From contig NZ_JAAGLV010000027.1 of assembly GCF_010548305.1 (NCBI RefSeq), positions 1-64,000 of the forward strand: DNA of 64,000 bases, given 5' to 3'. Positions 16,263 through 26,889 of this stretch are shown here, in pieces. The DNA comes from Streptomyces sp. SID13031 (GTDB lineage: Bacteria > Actinomycetota > Actinomycetes > Propionibacteriales > Kribbellaceae). The translations under genes were made by a program, and so were the position numbers. The stretch's first letter is position 1, and every line of letters begins with the position of its first letter. The notes under the pieces were generated by a model. It was not told the DNA's origin, did not search any database, and saw only the letters and a program-made list of their open reading frames with translations.

Positions 16263-17849
16263 ATGTCTCGACGTTGGACGACGCTCGCCACCGCCGGCGC
16301 GCTCGTTGCCGGTCTGCTCAGCGTGGTGCCGGCCTCCACTGCCAGCGCGACTCAATCTCCGCCGATCCCGAAGCTGGCTTGGCATGCGTGTGAGTCCGCG
16401 CCCGGTTACGAGTGCGCCACGGCCAAGGTGCCGCTGGACTACGACAGCCCGCGCGGCGCGACCATCTCGCTGGCCGTCAGCCGGATCAAGGCGACCGACC
16501 CCAAGCGCCGGATCGGCTCGTTGTTCCTGAACCCCGGCGGCCCGGGCGGTTCCGGCGTCGGGTTCCTGCAGAGTGTCGGCCAGGAGCTGTACTCCGACGA
16601 GGTGCGGGCGCGGTTCGACCTGGTCAGCTTCGACCCCCGGGGCGTGGCGGGCAGCACTCCGCTGACCTGCTTCAAGACGCAGGAGCAGGCCGACGCGGCG
16701 ACCTCGCCGTTCCCGTTCCCGGCGACTGCCGCCGAGGAGAAGACGTGGGTCGGTTTCGACCGCGCCTACGCCAAGTCCTGTGCGAAGTACGCCGGGCCGA
16801 TCATCGACCACATGTCGACGGCGGACGTCGCCCGGGACATGGACCTGCTCCGGCAGGCGGTCGGTGACAAGAAGCTGACCTACGCCGGCTACTCGTACGG
16901 CACCTACATCGGCTCCGTCTACGCGAACATGTTCCCCGACAAGGTCCGCGCGGTCATCATCGACGGCGTCATCGACCCGGTCTCGGACGCGACCGGTCGC
17001 GGCCTCGAGTGGGTCCGCAAGCCCGTCGACGCGCGACTCGAGAGCGAGCAGGGCGCGTACCAGACGCTGCAGGAGTTCCTCCGGCTCTGCGACGCCGGCG
17101 GCCCCAACTGCGCCTTCAGCGAGGGCAACCCCAAGGCCCGGTACGACGCGCTGGCGGCCAAGCTGCGCAAGCACCCGCTCGAGCTGCCCGACGGTGAGGT
17201 CGTCACCTACAACGACATGATCAGCCAGACGCTCGGAGCGCTCTACAGCGCCGGCAACTTCCCGGGGCTGGCCGAGTACCTCCAGGGGCTTGCCACCGCG
17301 TCGGCCAGCAAGGTCAAGGCAGCGCGAGCCGCCCTCGCCCAGCCGGCCTACGAGCAAGGCGCTGAAGGCTTCTACGGCGTCTGGTGCAGCGACTCGCTGA
17401 ACCCCGCCAGCTCCACCTACTGGGCGAGCTCGGCCAAGGCGGCCGACAAGAAGTGGCCGTACTTCGGTCGCGCGTGGATCTGGGGTTCGAGCATCTGCGC
17501 GAGCTGGCCGGGGCACGACGCGGACCGCTACCTCGGCCCGTTCACCAAGCGCTCGGCCAACCCGGTACTTGTCATCGGCAACCGCTGGGACCCGGCCACC
17601 CGGTACGAGGACGCGGTCAGCACGTCGAAGATCCTCGGCAACGCCAGGCTGCTCAGCGTCAGCGGCTGGGGACACACCTCGCTGTTCTCGTCGGCGTGTG
17701 CGGACAGCAAGGCGAGTGCCTATCTGCTGACCGGCGCGCTGCCGAAGGCCGGCACGGTGTGCAAGCCCGATGCGGTGCCGTTCGCCCAGGCTGCCAACCG
17801 GTCGGCCAAGGCCAAGGCCCCGTACCAGTTCAGGCCGCCGACCCGCTGA
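16263..17849 (+). CDS. Secreted S33-family alpha/beta hydrolase (TAP-like)
   Basis: A 528-residue exported peptidase-like hydrolase. The signal peptide (positive start, hydrophobic LATAGALVAGLLSVV, ASA site) ends near residue 29. FLNPGGPGGSG forms the oxyanion loop, Ser211 sits in GYSYGTY, the acid in GNRWDPAT, and the base in WGHTSL within the C-terminal TAP-like domain. It resembles the enzyme at 5038-6750 in design but is clearly diverged. AGGGGG precedes the ATG by about 11 bases. It is separated from paaE by 90 bp and is probably its own unit. Confidence 0.88.
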   Translation: MSRRWTTLATAGALVAGLLSVVPASTASATQSPPIPKLAWHACESAPGYECATAKVPLDYDSPRGATISLAVSRIKATDPKRRIGSLFLNPGGPGGSGVGFLQSVGQELYSDEVRARFDLVSFDPRGVAGSTPLTCFKTQEQADAATSPFPFPATAAEEKTWVGFDRAYAKSCAKYAGPIIDHMSTADVARDMDLLRQAVGDKKLTYAGYSYGTYIGSVYANMFPDKVRAVIIDGVIDPVSDATGRGLEWVRKPVDARLESEQGAYQTLQEFLRLCDAGGPNCAFSEGNPKARYDALAAKLRKHPLELPDGEVVTYNDMISQTLGALYSAGNFPGLAEYLQGLATASASKVKAARAALAQPAYEQGAEGFYGVWCSDSLNPASSTYWASSAKAADKKWPYFGRAWIWGSSICASWPGHDADRYLGPFTKRSANPVLVIGNRWDPATRYEDAVSTSKILGNARLLSVSGWGHTSLFSSACADSKASAYLLTGALPKAGTVCKPDAVPFAQAANRSAKAKAPYQFRPPTR

Positions 17850-17933
17850 CACCCATCCCGTGTGGCTCCCCATTTCTGTCGGTCGGCGCTGAAAGAATCA
17901 GCGGCTCACGACTGATGGGGGTGGGGCGCCGTG

Positions 17934-18728
17934 ATGGGGCGTTCGCATGCATTGTCCGGCTGGTGCGCGGGGCTCGCGGTAGCACCGATGGTGGGCCTGA
18001 CGACGGTCGCGGAGGTGGTGCCGTTCGCCGCCGCGACCGCGGGCTACGCGTTGTTGCCGGACCTCGACCATCCGGGCGCGGGCGCGTCCCGGTTGCTCGG
18101 GCCGATCACGGGGTTCGTCTCCAGTGTCGTGCGGGCCTTCTCGAGCTTGCTGTACTCGCTCACGAAGGGCCCGCGCGACGAGGACAGCACCGGTCAGCAC
18201 CGGCATGCGAGTCACACGCTGGCGGCCGCGATCGGGCTCGGCTTCGCGACCTCGGCTGCGGGCGCCGCCGGTGGTTGGCGCGCAGTACTGGCTGTTGCTC
18301 TGGTCGGATTGATCCTCGCCGCTGACGCGCTCGGCGATTGGGTGCTGACGGTGGTCCTGGGCGCGGGCGCCTGGTCGATCGCCGGCACCTGGTTGCCGGG
18401 GGAGTCGGCTGTCCACAACCTGCACGCGGGGCTGGAGGGGATCGGCCGCTGGATCGGCGTGGCCGTTGCCGTCGGCATGTTCGTGCACTGCCTCGGCGAC
18501 AGCCTCACGCGATCGGGGTGTCCGTGGCTGTGGCCGCTGCCGATCCGCGGCGAGACCTGGTACGAGATCCGCCTGCCGCGCCCGTTGCGGTTCCGCACCG
18601 GCGGCCCGGTGGAGAACCTGCTGATCGTTCCGGTGCTGATCATCGCCGCGGTGTTACTGCTACCCGGCGCGATCCAGTTCCTGGTCGACGTCTTCGATGC
18701 GGTGGGAGTGAGTGTGGCGCGCCGCTAG
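17934..18728 (+). CDS. Metal-dependent membrane hydrolase (YdjM/DUF457 type)
   Basis: A 264-residue multipass membrane protein of the metal-dependent hydrolase family. Conserved polar motifs lie between hydrophobic segments: GRSHALSGW at the start, LLPDLDHPGA, HRHASHTL and FVHCLGDSLTRSGCPW. Substrate unknown. ATG 17934 is used; a GTG 3 bases earlier is also possible, both with a G-rich site upstream. Its last codons form the left arm of a terminator hairpin. Confidence 0.8.
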   Translation: MGRSHALSGWCAGLAVAPMVGLTTVAEVVPFAAATAGYALLPDLDHPGAGASRLLGPITGFVSSVVRAFSSLLYSLTKGPRDEDSTGQHRHASHTLAAAIGLGFATSAAGAAGGWRAVLAVALVGLILAADALGDWVLTVVLGAGAWSIAGTWLPGESAVHNLHAGLEGIGRWIGVAVAVGMFVHCLGDSLTRSGCPWLWPLPIRGETWYEIRLPRPLRFRTGGPVENLLIVPVLIIAAVLLLPGAIQFLVDVFDAVGVSVARR

Positions 18729-18760
18729 GGTCCGACCAGCGGTCGGCGCGCCACACTCAC
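18708..18760. terminator. Bidirectional terminator, 16-bp perfect stem
   Basis: GTGAGTGTGGCGCGCC (18708-18723) pairs perfectly with 18745-18760 around a 21-base loop. It overlaps the last codons of the upstream gene and ends 10 bp before the stop of the convergent peptidase gene. Confidence 0.8.
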
Positions 18761-18769
18761 TTGGGGGGA

Positions 18770-19972
18770 TCAGCTGGTCGCGTCTGGGCGGACCAGCTGG
18801 GGGAGGACCTTGTCGAACAGCTTCCCGAAGGTCACCGTCGGGATGATGTAGCGCGGGGCGAAGGTGAACGTGGCGAGCGTGAGCCCCCACGTGGCGGCCT
18901 TGCGGCGCTGGTTCGGCGTGCCGTGGTGGCCTTCGGCGGTGAAGCCGCAGTCACCGAGGTCGTAGAACGTCTCCAGGTACTGCTGGACGCGCGCCCATCG
19001 CAGATGTGCGCCGCGGAGGTGGGACAGGTAGTACGCGGCGTAGGAGTCGGCCATCAACTCGGTATGCCGAGTGGCCTCGGCGCCCGTGAGCGGGCTGACG
19101 AACTGGTTCCGCTCGTACTGCACGTGGTGGCCGAACTCGTGCGCCAGGATCGCCTTCGGGGCGACGTCGCCGAGCCCGAGAGCGCGGAAGCCTTCCAGGA
19201 CGCCGTCACCCATCACGACCTTGTCGCTCGGCAGCCCGACGCCCGGGATCGCTTCGCCCTCGGCCGACCAGGCGAACGCGTTGAAGGTGAAAAGCGGGTG
19301 GTTGCCGTAGTCGAACTTCGGCTGGTTCACGATCGTCGCGATCGAACTGGCCAGCGAGGCGGCGTCGGCGGCCGAGTAGCCGTGGGCGGCGGTCAGTGCA
19401 CGCGCCACCCGGGTCTGATCGAGCAAGGTGTCGCCGTGCGCCGGGACGGTCTCGATGTCGTTGGACTTGATGTCCCAGAAGCCCTGCAGGCCCTTGAAGG
19501 TGGTCTTGATCGTGTTTGTGTACTCGCCGTCCAGCCCATAGAAGCGGCCCTTGGCGGGCTCGGGGAAGAACAGCGCGTCATACGTGATCGGGTCGAGCAG
19601 CAGGATGACGAACGCGTTCAGCCGGTCGTCCAGCGTCCAGTCGGCGATCGAGGCGTTGACCCAATCGGTCACCGGCGTCGTCGCGGGGCACTCGTAGTCG
19701 CCCGGGTTGATCGCCTGCTCGGCGGTCTTCTGCAGATCGGAGTCCTGCAGCCCGAGCCGCGCCTTGGTCGCCGCGAACTTCGCCTCGTACCCGGCCGGCA
19801 GCTTGGCCTCCAACTGCCCGAGCAACGCGTGCGACTGCTCCGGGCTCAGATTGCCGGGCGTGGCGGCAACGCTCGTACTGCCGGCAGGCGCGGCCTGCGC
19901 CGGGGCGGTGATCAGGCTGCTGGTCAAAGCCAAGGTGGCAACAGCCACGGGCACGGCAAAGAACTTCTTCAT
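18770..19972 (-). CDS. Secreted neutral zinc metallopeptidase
   Basis: A 400-residue exported protein with a Sec signal peptide (MKKFFAVPVAVATLALTSS, AQA site). The zinc motif HEFGH is at 278-282, followed about 25 residues later by a glutamate-containing RHTELMADSYAAYY segment, as in neutral zinc metallopeptidases. A C-terminal GHHGTPNQRRKAA helix is typical of the family. The start at 19972 is chosen because GGAGC precedes it and the signal peptide begins there. Substrate unknown. Confidence 0.8.
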   Translation of the reverse strand: MKKFFAVPVAVATLALTSSLITAPAQAAPAGSTSVAATPGNLSPEQSHALLGQLEAKLPAGYEAKFAATKARLGLQDSDLQKTAEQAINPGDYECPATTPVTDWVNASIADWTLDDRLNAFVILLLDPITYDALFFPEPAKGRFYGLDGEYTNTIKTTFKGLQGFWDIKSNDIETVPAHGDTLLDQTRVARALTAAHGYSAADAASLASSIATIVNQPKFDYGNHPLFTFNAFAWSAEGEAIPGVGLPSDKVVMGDGVLEGFRALGLGDVAPKAILAHEFGHHVQYERNQFVSPLTGAEATRHTELMADSYAAYYLSHLRGAHLRWARVQQYLETFYDLGDCGFTAEGHHGTPNQRRKAATWGLTLATFTFAPRYIIPTVTFGKLFDKVLPQLVRPDATS

Positions 19973-20086
19973 GCTGCTCCTGGGCGGTAGGGGTGGCCTC
20001 AGTCTCACCCGCCCAGCACGCAGCTACGGCCGGATCCGGTTGTCAGAATCCGGCATGGCAAGAACCTGACGCCCTAAACTCCGCCG

Positions 20087-20603
20087 ATGACCTCGCGCAC
20101 CCTCAACCTCGGCGAAACGGCCCTCAGAACGCTCGATCCGGCGATCCGTCAGCACGCCACGCTGCGCGAGCTCTACCTCCACGGCAATCAGTTGACGACA
20201 CTGCCCGACTGGCTCGGCGAGTACGTCGACCTCCGCATCCTCGACCTGAGCCACCAACCGCTCTCCGCGCTGCCGGACTCGCTCGGGCAGTTGAAGCGCC
20301 TGGAATTCCTCTACGTCAGCGATCTCGCGATCACAGAACTACCCGACGCGCTGGCAGGACTGGAGTCGCTGCAGTACCTCGGTGCAACCGACAACGGCCT
20401 GCCGCGGTTGCCGGACAGCCTCGGGCAGTTGAGGAACCTCGTCGAGCTTCGGACCGGAGGTGTTCCCGGCGCTGGAGAAGCTGGACCTCCGGTGGCTCGA
20501 CCTCAGGGCAGTACCGGAATGGGTACATGAACTCCAGCGCCGGGGCTGCTTGGTATTCCGGACGGCGGCGGGCTGGTCTGGTGTACAGAGCGACAGGCAG
20601 TAG
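20087..20603 (+). pseudogene. Leucine-rich-repeat protein gene with a frameshift
   Basis: Frame A (from ATG 20087) encodes five or so LRR units (LxxLxLxxNxLxxLPxxLG type) to about residue 123, then loses the pattern. From about 20445 a second frame continues the same protein: PEVFPALEKL, DLRWLDLRAVPEWV, HELQRRGCLVF, ending at TAG 20601-20603. So the gene carries a frameshift or a small deletion near 20440-20460, removing roughly one LRR loop. In frame A alone the product is 147 residues with an aberrant tail. It may also be a base-call error. Confidence 0.6.
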
Positions 20604-20677
20604 TCGCCGCCGCGACCACCTGGCTGGCTCAGTGGCAGTGCGAAAATGCCGGGTCGGGGCACTACTGCCTGTCGCTC
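20588..20677. repeat. 17-bp perfect inverted repeat at the end of the LRR gene
   Basis: GAGCGACAGGCAGTAGT at 20588-20604 is exactly repeated in inverted form at 20661-20677, with GTAC blocks extending the match outward. The left arm contains the TAG that ends the LRR reading frame. With a 56-base spacer it is either a large terminator or an element boundary. Confidence 0.7.
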
Positions 20678-20972
20678 GGTACGAGGCCAGCCGTCAGGCA
20701 ACCGTTTCCGGGGCTCCGGGGCTACCGGGTGGCATCGGCGGATTTCGCAGGGGCTATCCCGCGCTGAGAGCCTTCGGATTTCGACAATTAGTGAGCAGTG
20801 AGGCACGGAGAGTATCCGCAGAAAGTTTTTCGGATTTTTTTGGTGGAAGCTGTAACGACTACGGAGGCTGGCCCGATAGGACGAGTGAGCCTGGTGGCTG
20901 CCCGGACCCCCGAGCGGACAGCCACCAGGCCTACTCATTTCCTGAGGCGCTGGGAGCGGTAATCTGAGCTCC
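20604..20972. other. Intergenic leader of dapA
   Basis: No gene seen. It holds the right arm of the 20588-20677 repeat, a short ATCCG/CGGAT stem (20814-20835) followed by seven T residues (20835-20841; a possible terminator), and a strong hairpin at 20889-20930. The stretch 20780-20860 is unusually AT-rich and may include the dapA promoter, but no convincing -35/-10 pair stands out. Confidence 0.5.
20889..20930 (+). terminator. Hairpin just upstream of dapA
   Basis: A perfect 12-bp stem (GCCTGGTGGCTG and its complement) with an 18-base loop, then CTACTCATTT. It ends 42 bases before the dapA ATG, so it either terminates upstream transcripts or shapes the dapA leader. Confidence 0.55.
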
Positions 20973-21883
20973 ATGTCCTCTAGTGCAAACACCGCTGTCA
21001 CGGCCCTTCCTTTTGGAAGGTTGACCACGGCGATGATCACCCCCTTCCGGCCCGATGGCTCGCTCGATCTCGACGCGGCGCAGAAGGTGGCCAGCAAGCT
21101 GGTCGACGAGGGCAACGATTCCCTCATCGTCAACGGCACCACGGGTGAGGCGCCGACCACGACCGACGCCGAGAAGGTGCTGATCATCCGCGCCACTCTC
21201 GAGGCCGTCGGCGATCGCGCCAAGGTCGTCACGGGTGTCGGGTCGAACAACACCGCGCACAGCGTCGAGTCCGCGAAGGCCGCCGAAGCCGCCGGCGCGC
21301 ATGGGCTGCTCGTCGTCACGCCCTACTACAACAAGCCGCCGCAAGAAGGCATCAAGCTGCATTTCACCGCGGTCGCCGACGCCACCGGTCTGCCTGTGCT
21401 GGCCTACGACATCCCCGGCCGGGCCGGCGTCCCGATCACGACCGAGACGCTGCTCGCGCTGGCCGAGCACCCGCGGATCGTCGCGGTGAAGGATGCCAAG
21501 GGTGATGTCGCCGCGACCACGAAGGTGCTCGCCAACTCGGATCTCTTCTACTACTGCGGCGCCGATGAGCTGAACCTCGCCTGGCTGGCGATCGGTGCGG
21601 TCGGCATCGCGAGCGTCGTCGGGCACGTCGCCAGTCCGCAGTACCGGGAGCTGATCGACGCCGTCGTGGCAGGCGACCTCGCCACCGCGCAGCGCATCGA
21701 CCGCCAGCTGGTACCGGCCGTCGAGGCGATCATGACCCGGACCCAAGGCGCCATCATGGTGAAGGCCGCGCTCAAGCTGGCCGGTGTGATCGAGCACGCG
21801 ACGCTGCGCGCGCCGCTGATCGAGGCGACCGGGGAGCAACTGGACTGGCTCACCACCGACCTCAAGACGGCAGGACTGATTGC

Positions 21884-21887
<4 letters not shown>
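20973..21887 (+). CDS. dapA: 4-hydroxy-tetrahydrodipicolinate synthase
   Basis: A 304-residue TIM-barrel enzyme that condenses pyruvate with aspartate semialdehyde, the first committed step to diaminopimelate (peptidoglycan) and lysine. The Schiff-base lysine is K173 (VAVKDAKG), the catalytic tyrosine Y145 (AYDIPGR), and the pyruvate-binding GTTGE motif is at 55-59. Length is normal. It overlaps the RNase J gene by ATGA; this dapA-rnj pairing is common in actinobacteria. Confidence 0.95.
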
Positions 21888-23578
<1,691 letters not shown>

Positions 23579-23598
23579 ACCAGAGGGGTGGGCCAGTC

Positions 23599-24630
23599 GT
23601 GAGTATTACTGGTGTGAATGGAGCCGGGCAGCGCCGGCCCACCATGAAAGAGGTCGCGGCCCGGGCGGGGGTGGCGCTCAAGACCGTCTCCCGGGTGGTC
23701 AACGAGGAGCCGAACGTCAGCCCGGAGCTGACCGCGAAGGTCCAGGCGGCGATCAAGGACCTGAACTACACGCCGAACGAGAGCGCCCGGATGCTGCGCC
23801 GGGGCAAGACCGGCACGATCGCCGTGGTGATCCGCGACATCGGCGACCCGTTCTTCGCCTCGCTCGGCCGGGCGGTCGAGCTGTGGGCGCGGGGGAGCGG
23901 CTCGGTCGTGATGATCGGCCTGACCGACGAGGACCCCGAGCGCGAGCGGGCCGTCTGCCTGGAGTTCGTTGCCCGGCGCCCCGATGCGTTGATCATGGCG
24001 CCGATCGGGGAAACCCAGGACTACCTGGCCCCGCACGTCGACGCGGGGATGGCGGTCGTCACGATCGACCGGCCGGCGCACGGGATCGAGGCCGACGCGG
24101 TACTGGCCGACAATGCCGGTGGTATCGACCAGGCGATCGATCACCTGGTCCGGCAGGGACACCGCCGGATCGCCTACCTCGGTGACGACGAGCGGATCTT
24201 CACGGCCCGCGAGCGCGTCGTCGCGTACCGGGCCGCGATGGCCAGGCACCGGATCGATGTCGACGAGGACCTGGTCCACCTGTCCGAGCCGACGACCGAG
24301 GGGATCGGGATCACGCTGTCCGCAGTACTGGACCGGCCCGAGTCCGCGACGGCGATCCTGTCGGCGAACAACATGACCACTGCGGAGGTACTGCGGGGAA
24401 TGGCCGGCCGCCGTGACCGGGTGGCCCTGGTGTCGTTCGACGACCTCGCGCTCGGCGACCTGCTCAGCCCCGGGCTCACCGCGGTGGCGCAGTCGGCCGA
24501 CGTGATGGCGCGGACCGCGATCCAGCTGATGACCGAGCGCCTGCCCGAGCCGCATCGCCCGGGCCGGACCGTCAGGGTGCCGGTGAAGCTGACGATTCGC
24601 GGCTCGGGGGAGATTCCTCCGTCGAGTTAG
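23599..24630 (+). CDS. LacI-family transcriptional regulator
   Basis: A 343-residue repressor. The N-terminal helix-turn-helix is TMKEVAARAGVALKTVSRVVN and the hinge helix NYTPNESARMLRRGKTG. The periplasmic-binding-protein-like core starts at IAVVIRDIGDPFFASL. The effector is probably a sugar but cannot be told. GTG 23599 is chosen for the GAGGGG site 10 bases upstream. It is 20 bp after the RNase J gene and may be cotranscribed. It converges with the next gene, overlapping it by 59 bp. Confidence 0.88.
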   Translation: MSITGVNGAGQRRPTMKEVAARAGVALKTVSRVVNEEPNVSPELTAKVQAAIKDLNYTPNESARMLRRGKTGTIAVVIRDIGDPFFASLGRAVELWARGSGSVVMIGLTDEDPERERAVCLEFVARRPDALIMAPIGETQDYLAPHVDAGMAVVTIDRPAHGIEADAVLADNAGGIDQAIDHLVRQGHRRIAYLGDDERIFTARERVVAYRAAMARHRIDVDEDLVHLSEPTTEGIGITLSAVLDRPESATAILSANNMTTAEVLRGMAGRRDRVALVSFDDLALGDLLSPGLTAVAQSADVMARTAIQLMTERLPEPHRPGRTVRVPVKLTIRGSGEIPPSS

Positions 24631-25450
24631 CAGTCGGCTCGCCGAACCGGGCGAGCGCCAGGGCGGCCGCGATCGCGAGAGCGAAACCGGCCGCTGCGGG
24701 CACGATGAAACCTGGTCGGGTGCGATCGCCCAGCGCCACGATGCCGACGGCGGCCGGGAAGACGGTCTCGCCGACGACGAGCATCGCGGTTGCCGTCGTG
24801 ATGCTGCCGCGTTGCAGGGCCGAGGCGAAGAACAGCATCGCGCCCGCCCCGGCGACGATGGCCGTGTAGGTCGCCGTCTCGGTCAGCAGGTCGACCGGCT
24901 TGAGACTAGGGATGACCCGGCCCGAGATCGCCACGACGCCGAAGCACAGACCGGCGACCAGACCGAGTAAAGGCGCCCGCAGCCTCTTCGGAGCCAGCCC
25001 GGCAGACAAGCCGATGGCGACCAGCACGACCACTGCAAGGACGAGCCCCCAGCGGAATCCACTGTCGATCGAGGCGACGCCCTCACTCTCCGCGGAGAGC
25101 CCGAGCAGGCCAAGCCCGACACATACGACGCCGACGGCGGTCCACTCACGCCGTCCCAGCGTGACACCGAGGAAGCGAGCTGCGACTGCGGTCACGGCCA
25201 GGCTGGCGGCGAGCGCCGCCTGGACCACGAAGAGCGGCAGGACTTGCAGGGCGGCGAGCTGGAACCCGAACCCGAGCAGATCGAGACCGATCCCGGCCAG
25301 GAACCGCCATTGCCCGATCACCCGGACGAGGAGGCGAGGATCGACCGCGTCGCCGCCTTGAGGCGCTGCTTTGGCGGCCATCGACTGCATCACCGACGCC
25401 AGGCCATAGGCCAGAGCGGCAGCCAGGGCGCAAAGCAGTCCCCACCACAT
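24572..25450 (-). CDS. DMT/EamA-type multipass membrane protein
   Basis: A 292-residue membrane protein with about ten hydrophobic helices in two EamA-like halves, as in drug/metabolite transporters (related to DUF6/magnesium-transporter NIPA-like proteins). The first helix is preceded by MWWGLLCALAAALAYG. Transport substrate unknown. ATG 25450 with GTGAGG upstream is preferred to a GTG at 25459. The 3' ends of this gene and the LacI gene overlap on opposite strands. Confidence 0.8.
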   Translation of the reverse strand: MWWGLLCALAAALAYGLASVMQSMAAKAAPQGGDAVDPRLLVRVIGQWRFLAGIGLDLLGFGFQLAALQVLPLFVVQAALAASLAVTAVAARFLGVTLGRREWTAVGVVCVGLGLLGLSAESEGVASIDSGFRWGLVLAVVVLVAIGLSAGLAPKRLRAPLLGLVAGLCFGVVAISGRVIPSLKPVDLLTETATYTAIVAGAGAMLFFASALQRGSITTATAMLVVGETVFPAAVGIVALGDRTRPGFIVPAAAGFALAIAAALALARFGEPTANSTEESPPSRESSASPAP

Positions 25451-25484
25451 GAGCCTCACCCTACGGGGGCCGCGGACCGGTCGC

Positions 25485-26231
25485 TCAGGCCTTGCTGCTG
25501 AGAAAGGCGATTGTCACCTGGGCCAGCTTCTCCCGGTGGTCCGACAGCGCGTGGTCGGTGGGGAACAGGTGATGCTCGGCGTTCTGGTACGCCGCCACGA
25601 GTGGCAGGTGATGCTCCTCAGGTGGCGCCGCGGTGTCCCGGCCGGCCCCGATCAGCAGGACGTGGCGGTCGGCCAGTTGTGGCGCGAGTCCGGCCAGCCG
25701 CCACTCGGGGCCGTGGGCAACCATCTCGTCGACGAGCGCGCGACCGCTGGTCCCCTGCAAGGGGAGTAGATCGCCGTCGAACGGTTCGACGTACCGGTCC
25801 GGGTTCGGGGCCGTCGCGGCGGCGCCGAAGTCGAAGCCGGCGATGGAGCCCACCACCGGGATCGTGGCGTCGGCTGCGACTGTTTGCAGTGCGGCGAACC
25901 CACCCATGCTGTGGCCGATGACGGCGAGCCTCGACGCATCGATCTGCGGGTCCGCGCGCAGGGTCGCTACCGCGGCGGCCGAATCCTCCAGAACGTGGGT
26001 CCACGACCACGTTCCGGCCGCACCCCACGAGCCGCGGTAGTGGAAGACGAGCGTGGCGTAACCGGCCCGCTGGAGCGAGTGGGCGAGGTCGAAGTTGCGC
26101 TCCCAGCCGGGGAAGCCATGCAGTAGCAGGACAGCCGGATGCGGCCCGTCGCCGGCCGGTAGATGCAGTACTCCGGGGAGGTCGTGGCCACCACTGGAGA
26201 CCGGGTAGGCGGACGTACTGGCGTGAGTCAT
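25485..26231 (-). CDS. Alpha/beta hydrolase (dienelactone hydrolase-like)
   Basis: A 248-residue cytosolic hydrolase with LLLHGFPGWE (oxyanion loop), nucleophile elbow GHSMGG, an acid near IGAGRDTA and a base in the PTDHALSDHREK segment. The substrate is unknown; the 'YRGSWGAAGTWSW' segment is typical of S9/DLH-like esterases. GAGGGG precedes the start. It is divergent from the TetR gene, with twin GGTACC repeats between, which suggests TetR control. Confidence 0.85.
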   Translation of the reverse strand: MTHASTSAYPVSSGGHDLPGVLHLPAGDGPHPAVLLLHGFPGWERNFDLAHSLQRAGYATLVFHYRGSWGAAGTWSWTHVLEDSAAAVATLRADPQIDASRLAVIGHSMGGFAALQTVAADATIPVVGSIAGFDFGAAATAPNPDRYVEPFDGDLLPLQGTSGRALVDEMVAHGPEWRLAGLAPQLADRHVLLIGAGRDTAAPPEEHHLPLVAAYQNAEHHLFPTDHALSDHREKLAQVTIAFLSSKA

Positions 26232-26256
26232 TCGGCCCCTCGCTTGATCGAACCGG

Positions 26257-26303
26257 TCGGTACCATCCCAACGCTAGCAAGAGATGGGCCCGATCGGTAC
26301 CAT
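26257..26303. promoter_or_regulatory. Twin TCGGTACCATC direct repeats between hydrolase and TetR genes
   Basis: TCGGTACCATC occurs exactly at 26257-26267 and 26293-26303, 36 bp apart, each centred on the palindrome GGTACC. The second copy overlaps a -10-like TACCAT (26297-26302) for the TetR gene. Probably the TetR operators acting on both genes. Confidence 0.5.
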
Positions 26304-26310
26304 CTGTCTC

Positions 26311-26889
26311 GTGCCCGTCGCCAAAGGAACCTCGCTCGACCCGGAACGGACTCGCGCGGCGATGCTCGAAGCCGCCACCGAGGTGTTCTACGAGCGCGGC
26401 CTGGACGGCGTCGGGATCGCCGAGCTGTGTGCGTCGGTGGGCGCGTCGAAGGAGACCTTGTACCGGCACTTCGGCTCGAAGGACGGACTGATCGCTGCTG
26501 TCCTGCAGGCCCGCAGCGATCGCAACAACGCCTGGCTGCGGCGGGCGGCGGAGGCGGGTGGGGACGATCCGGTCGCCCAGCTGACCGCGGTGTTCGCCGT
26601 CCTGGGGGAGTGGTTCGACCAACCGGACTATCGCGGCTGCGCGCTCGTGAACGCGGCCACGCAGCGGCACTTCGAGCCCGCTCGCAGCATGGTGGTCAAG
26701 CATCTCGACAGGTACCAGGCCCTGCTCACCGAGATCGCCACGGCGGCGGGCGTTGCCGACCCGGACCGGGTCGGGCGTCAGTTGCTGATGCTGCTGCAGG
26801 GCGCGACCGTGATGGCGGACCACCAGGCGCTCGGGCGGGCGGCGGCCGATGATGCGCTGGCCGCGGCCCTGCCTCTGCTGTCGAGCTAG
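26311..26889 (+). CDS. TetR-family transcriptional regulator
   Basis: A 192-residue repressor. The N-terminal helix-turn-helix reads GIAELCASVGASKETLYRHFGSK, and the C-terminal ligand domain resembles TetR_C (YRGCALVNAATQ). GTG 26311 is favoured: the operator-like repeat and a -10-like TACCAT lie just upstream, which would make the mRNA leaderless. An ATG at 26284 would place the operator inside the gene. It most likely represses the divergent hydrolase and itself. Confidence 0.85.
   Translation: MPVAKGTSLDPERTRAAMLEAATEVFYERGLDGVGIAELCASVGASKETLYRHFGSKDGLIAAVLQARSDRNNAWLRRAAEAGGDDPVAQLTAVFAVLGEWFDQPDYRGCALVNAATQRHFEPARSMVVKHLDRYQALLTEIATAAGVADPDRVGRQLLMLLQGATVMADHQALGRAAADDALAAALPLLSS

Noticed and set aside
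16257..17873. Long minus-strand open frame (538 codons) opposite the S33 hydrolase gene
   Set aside because: A GC-rich shadow: the + strand has a signal peptide, catalytic motifs and a ribosome-binding site, and the minus product is Arg/Gly/Val-rich without a family.
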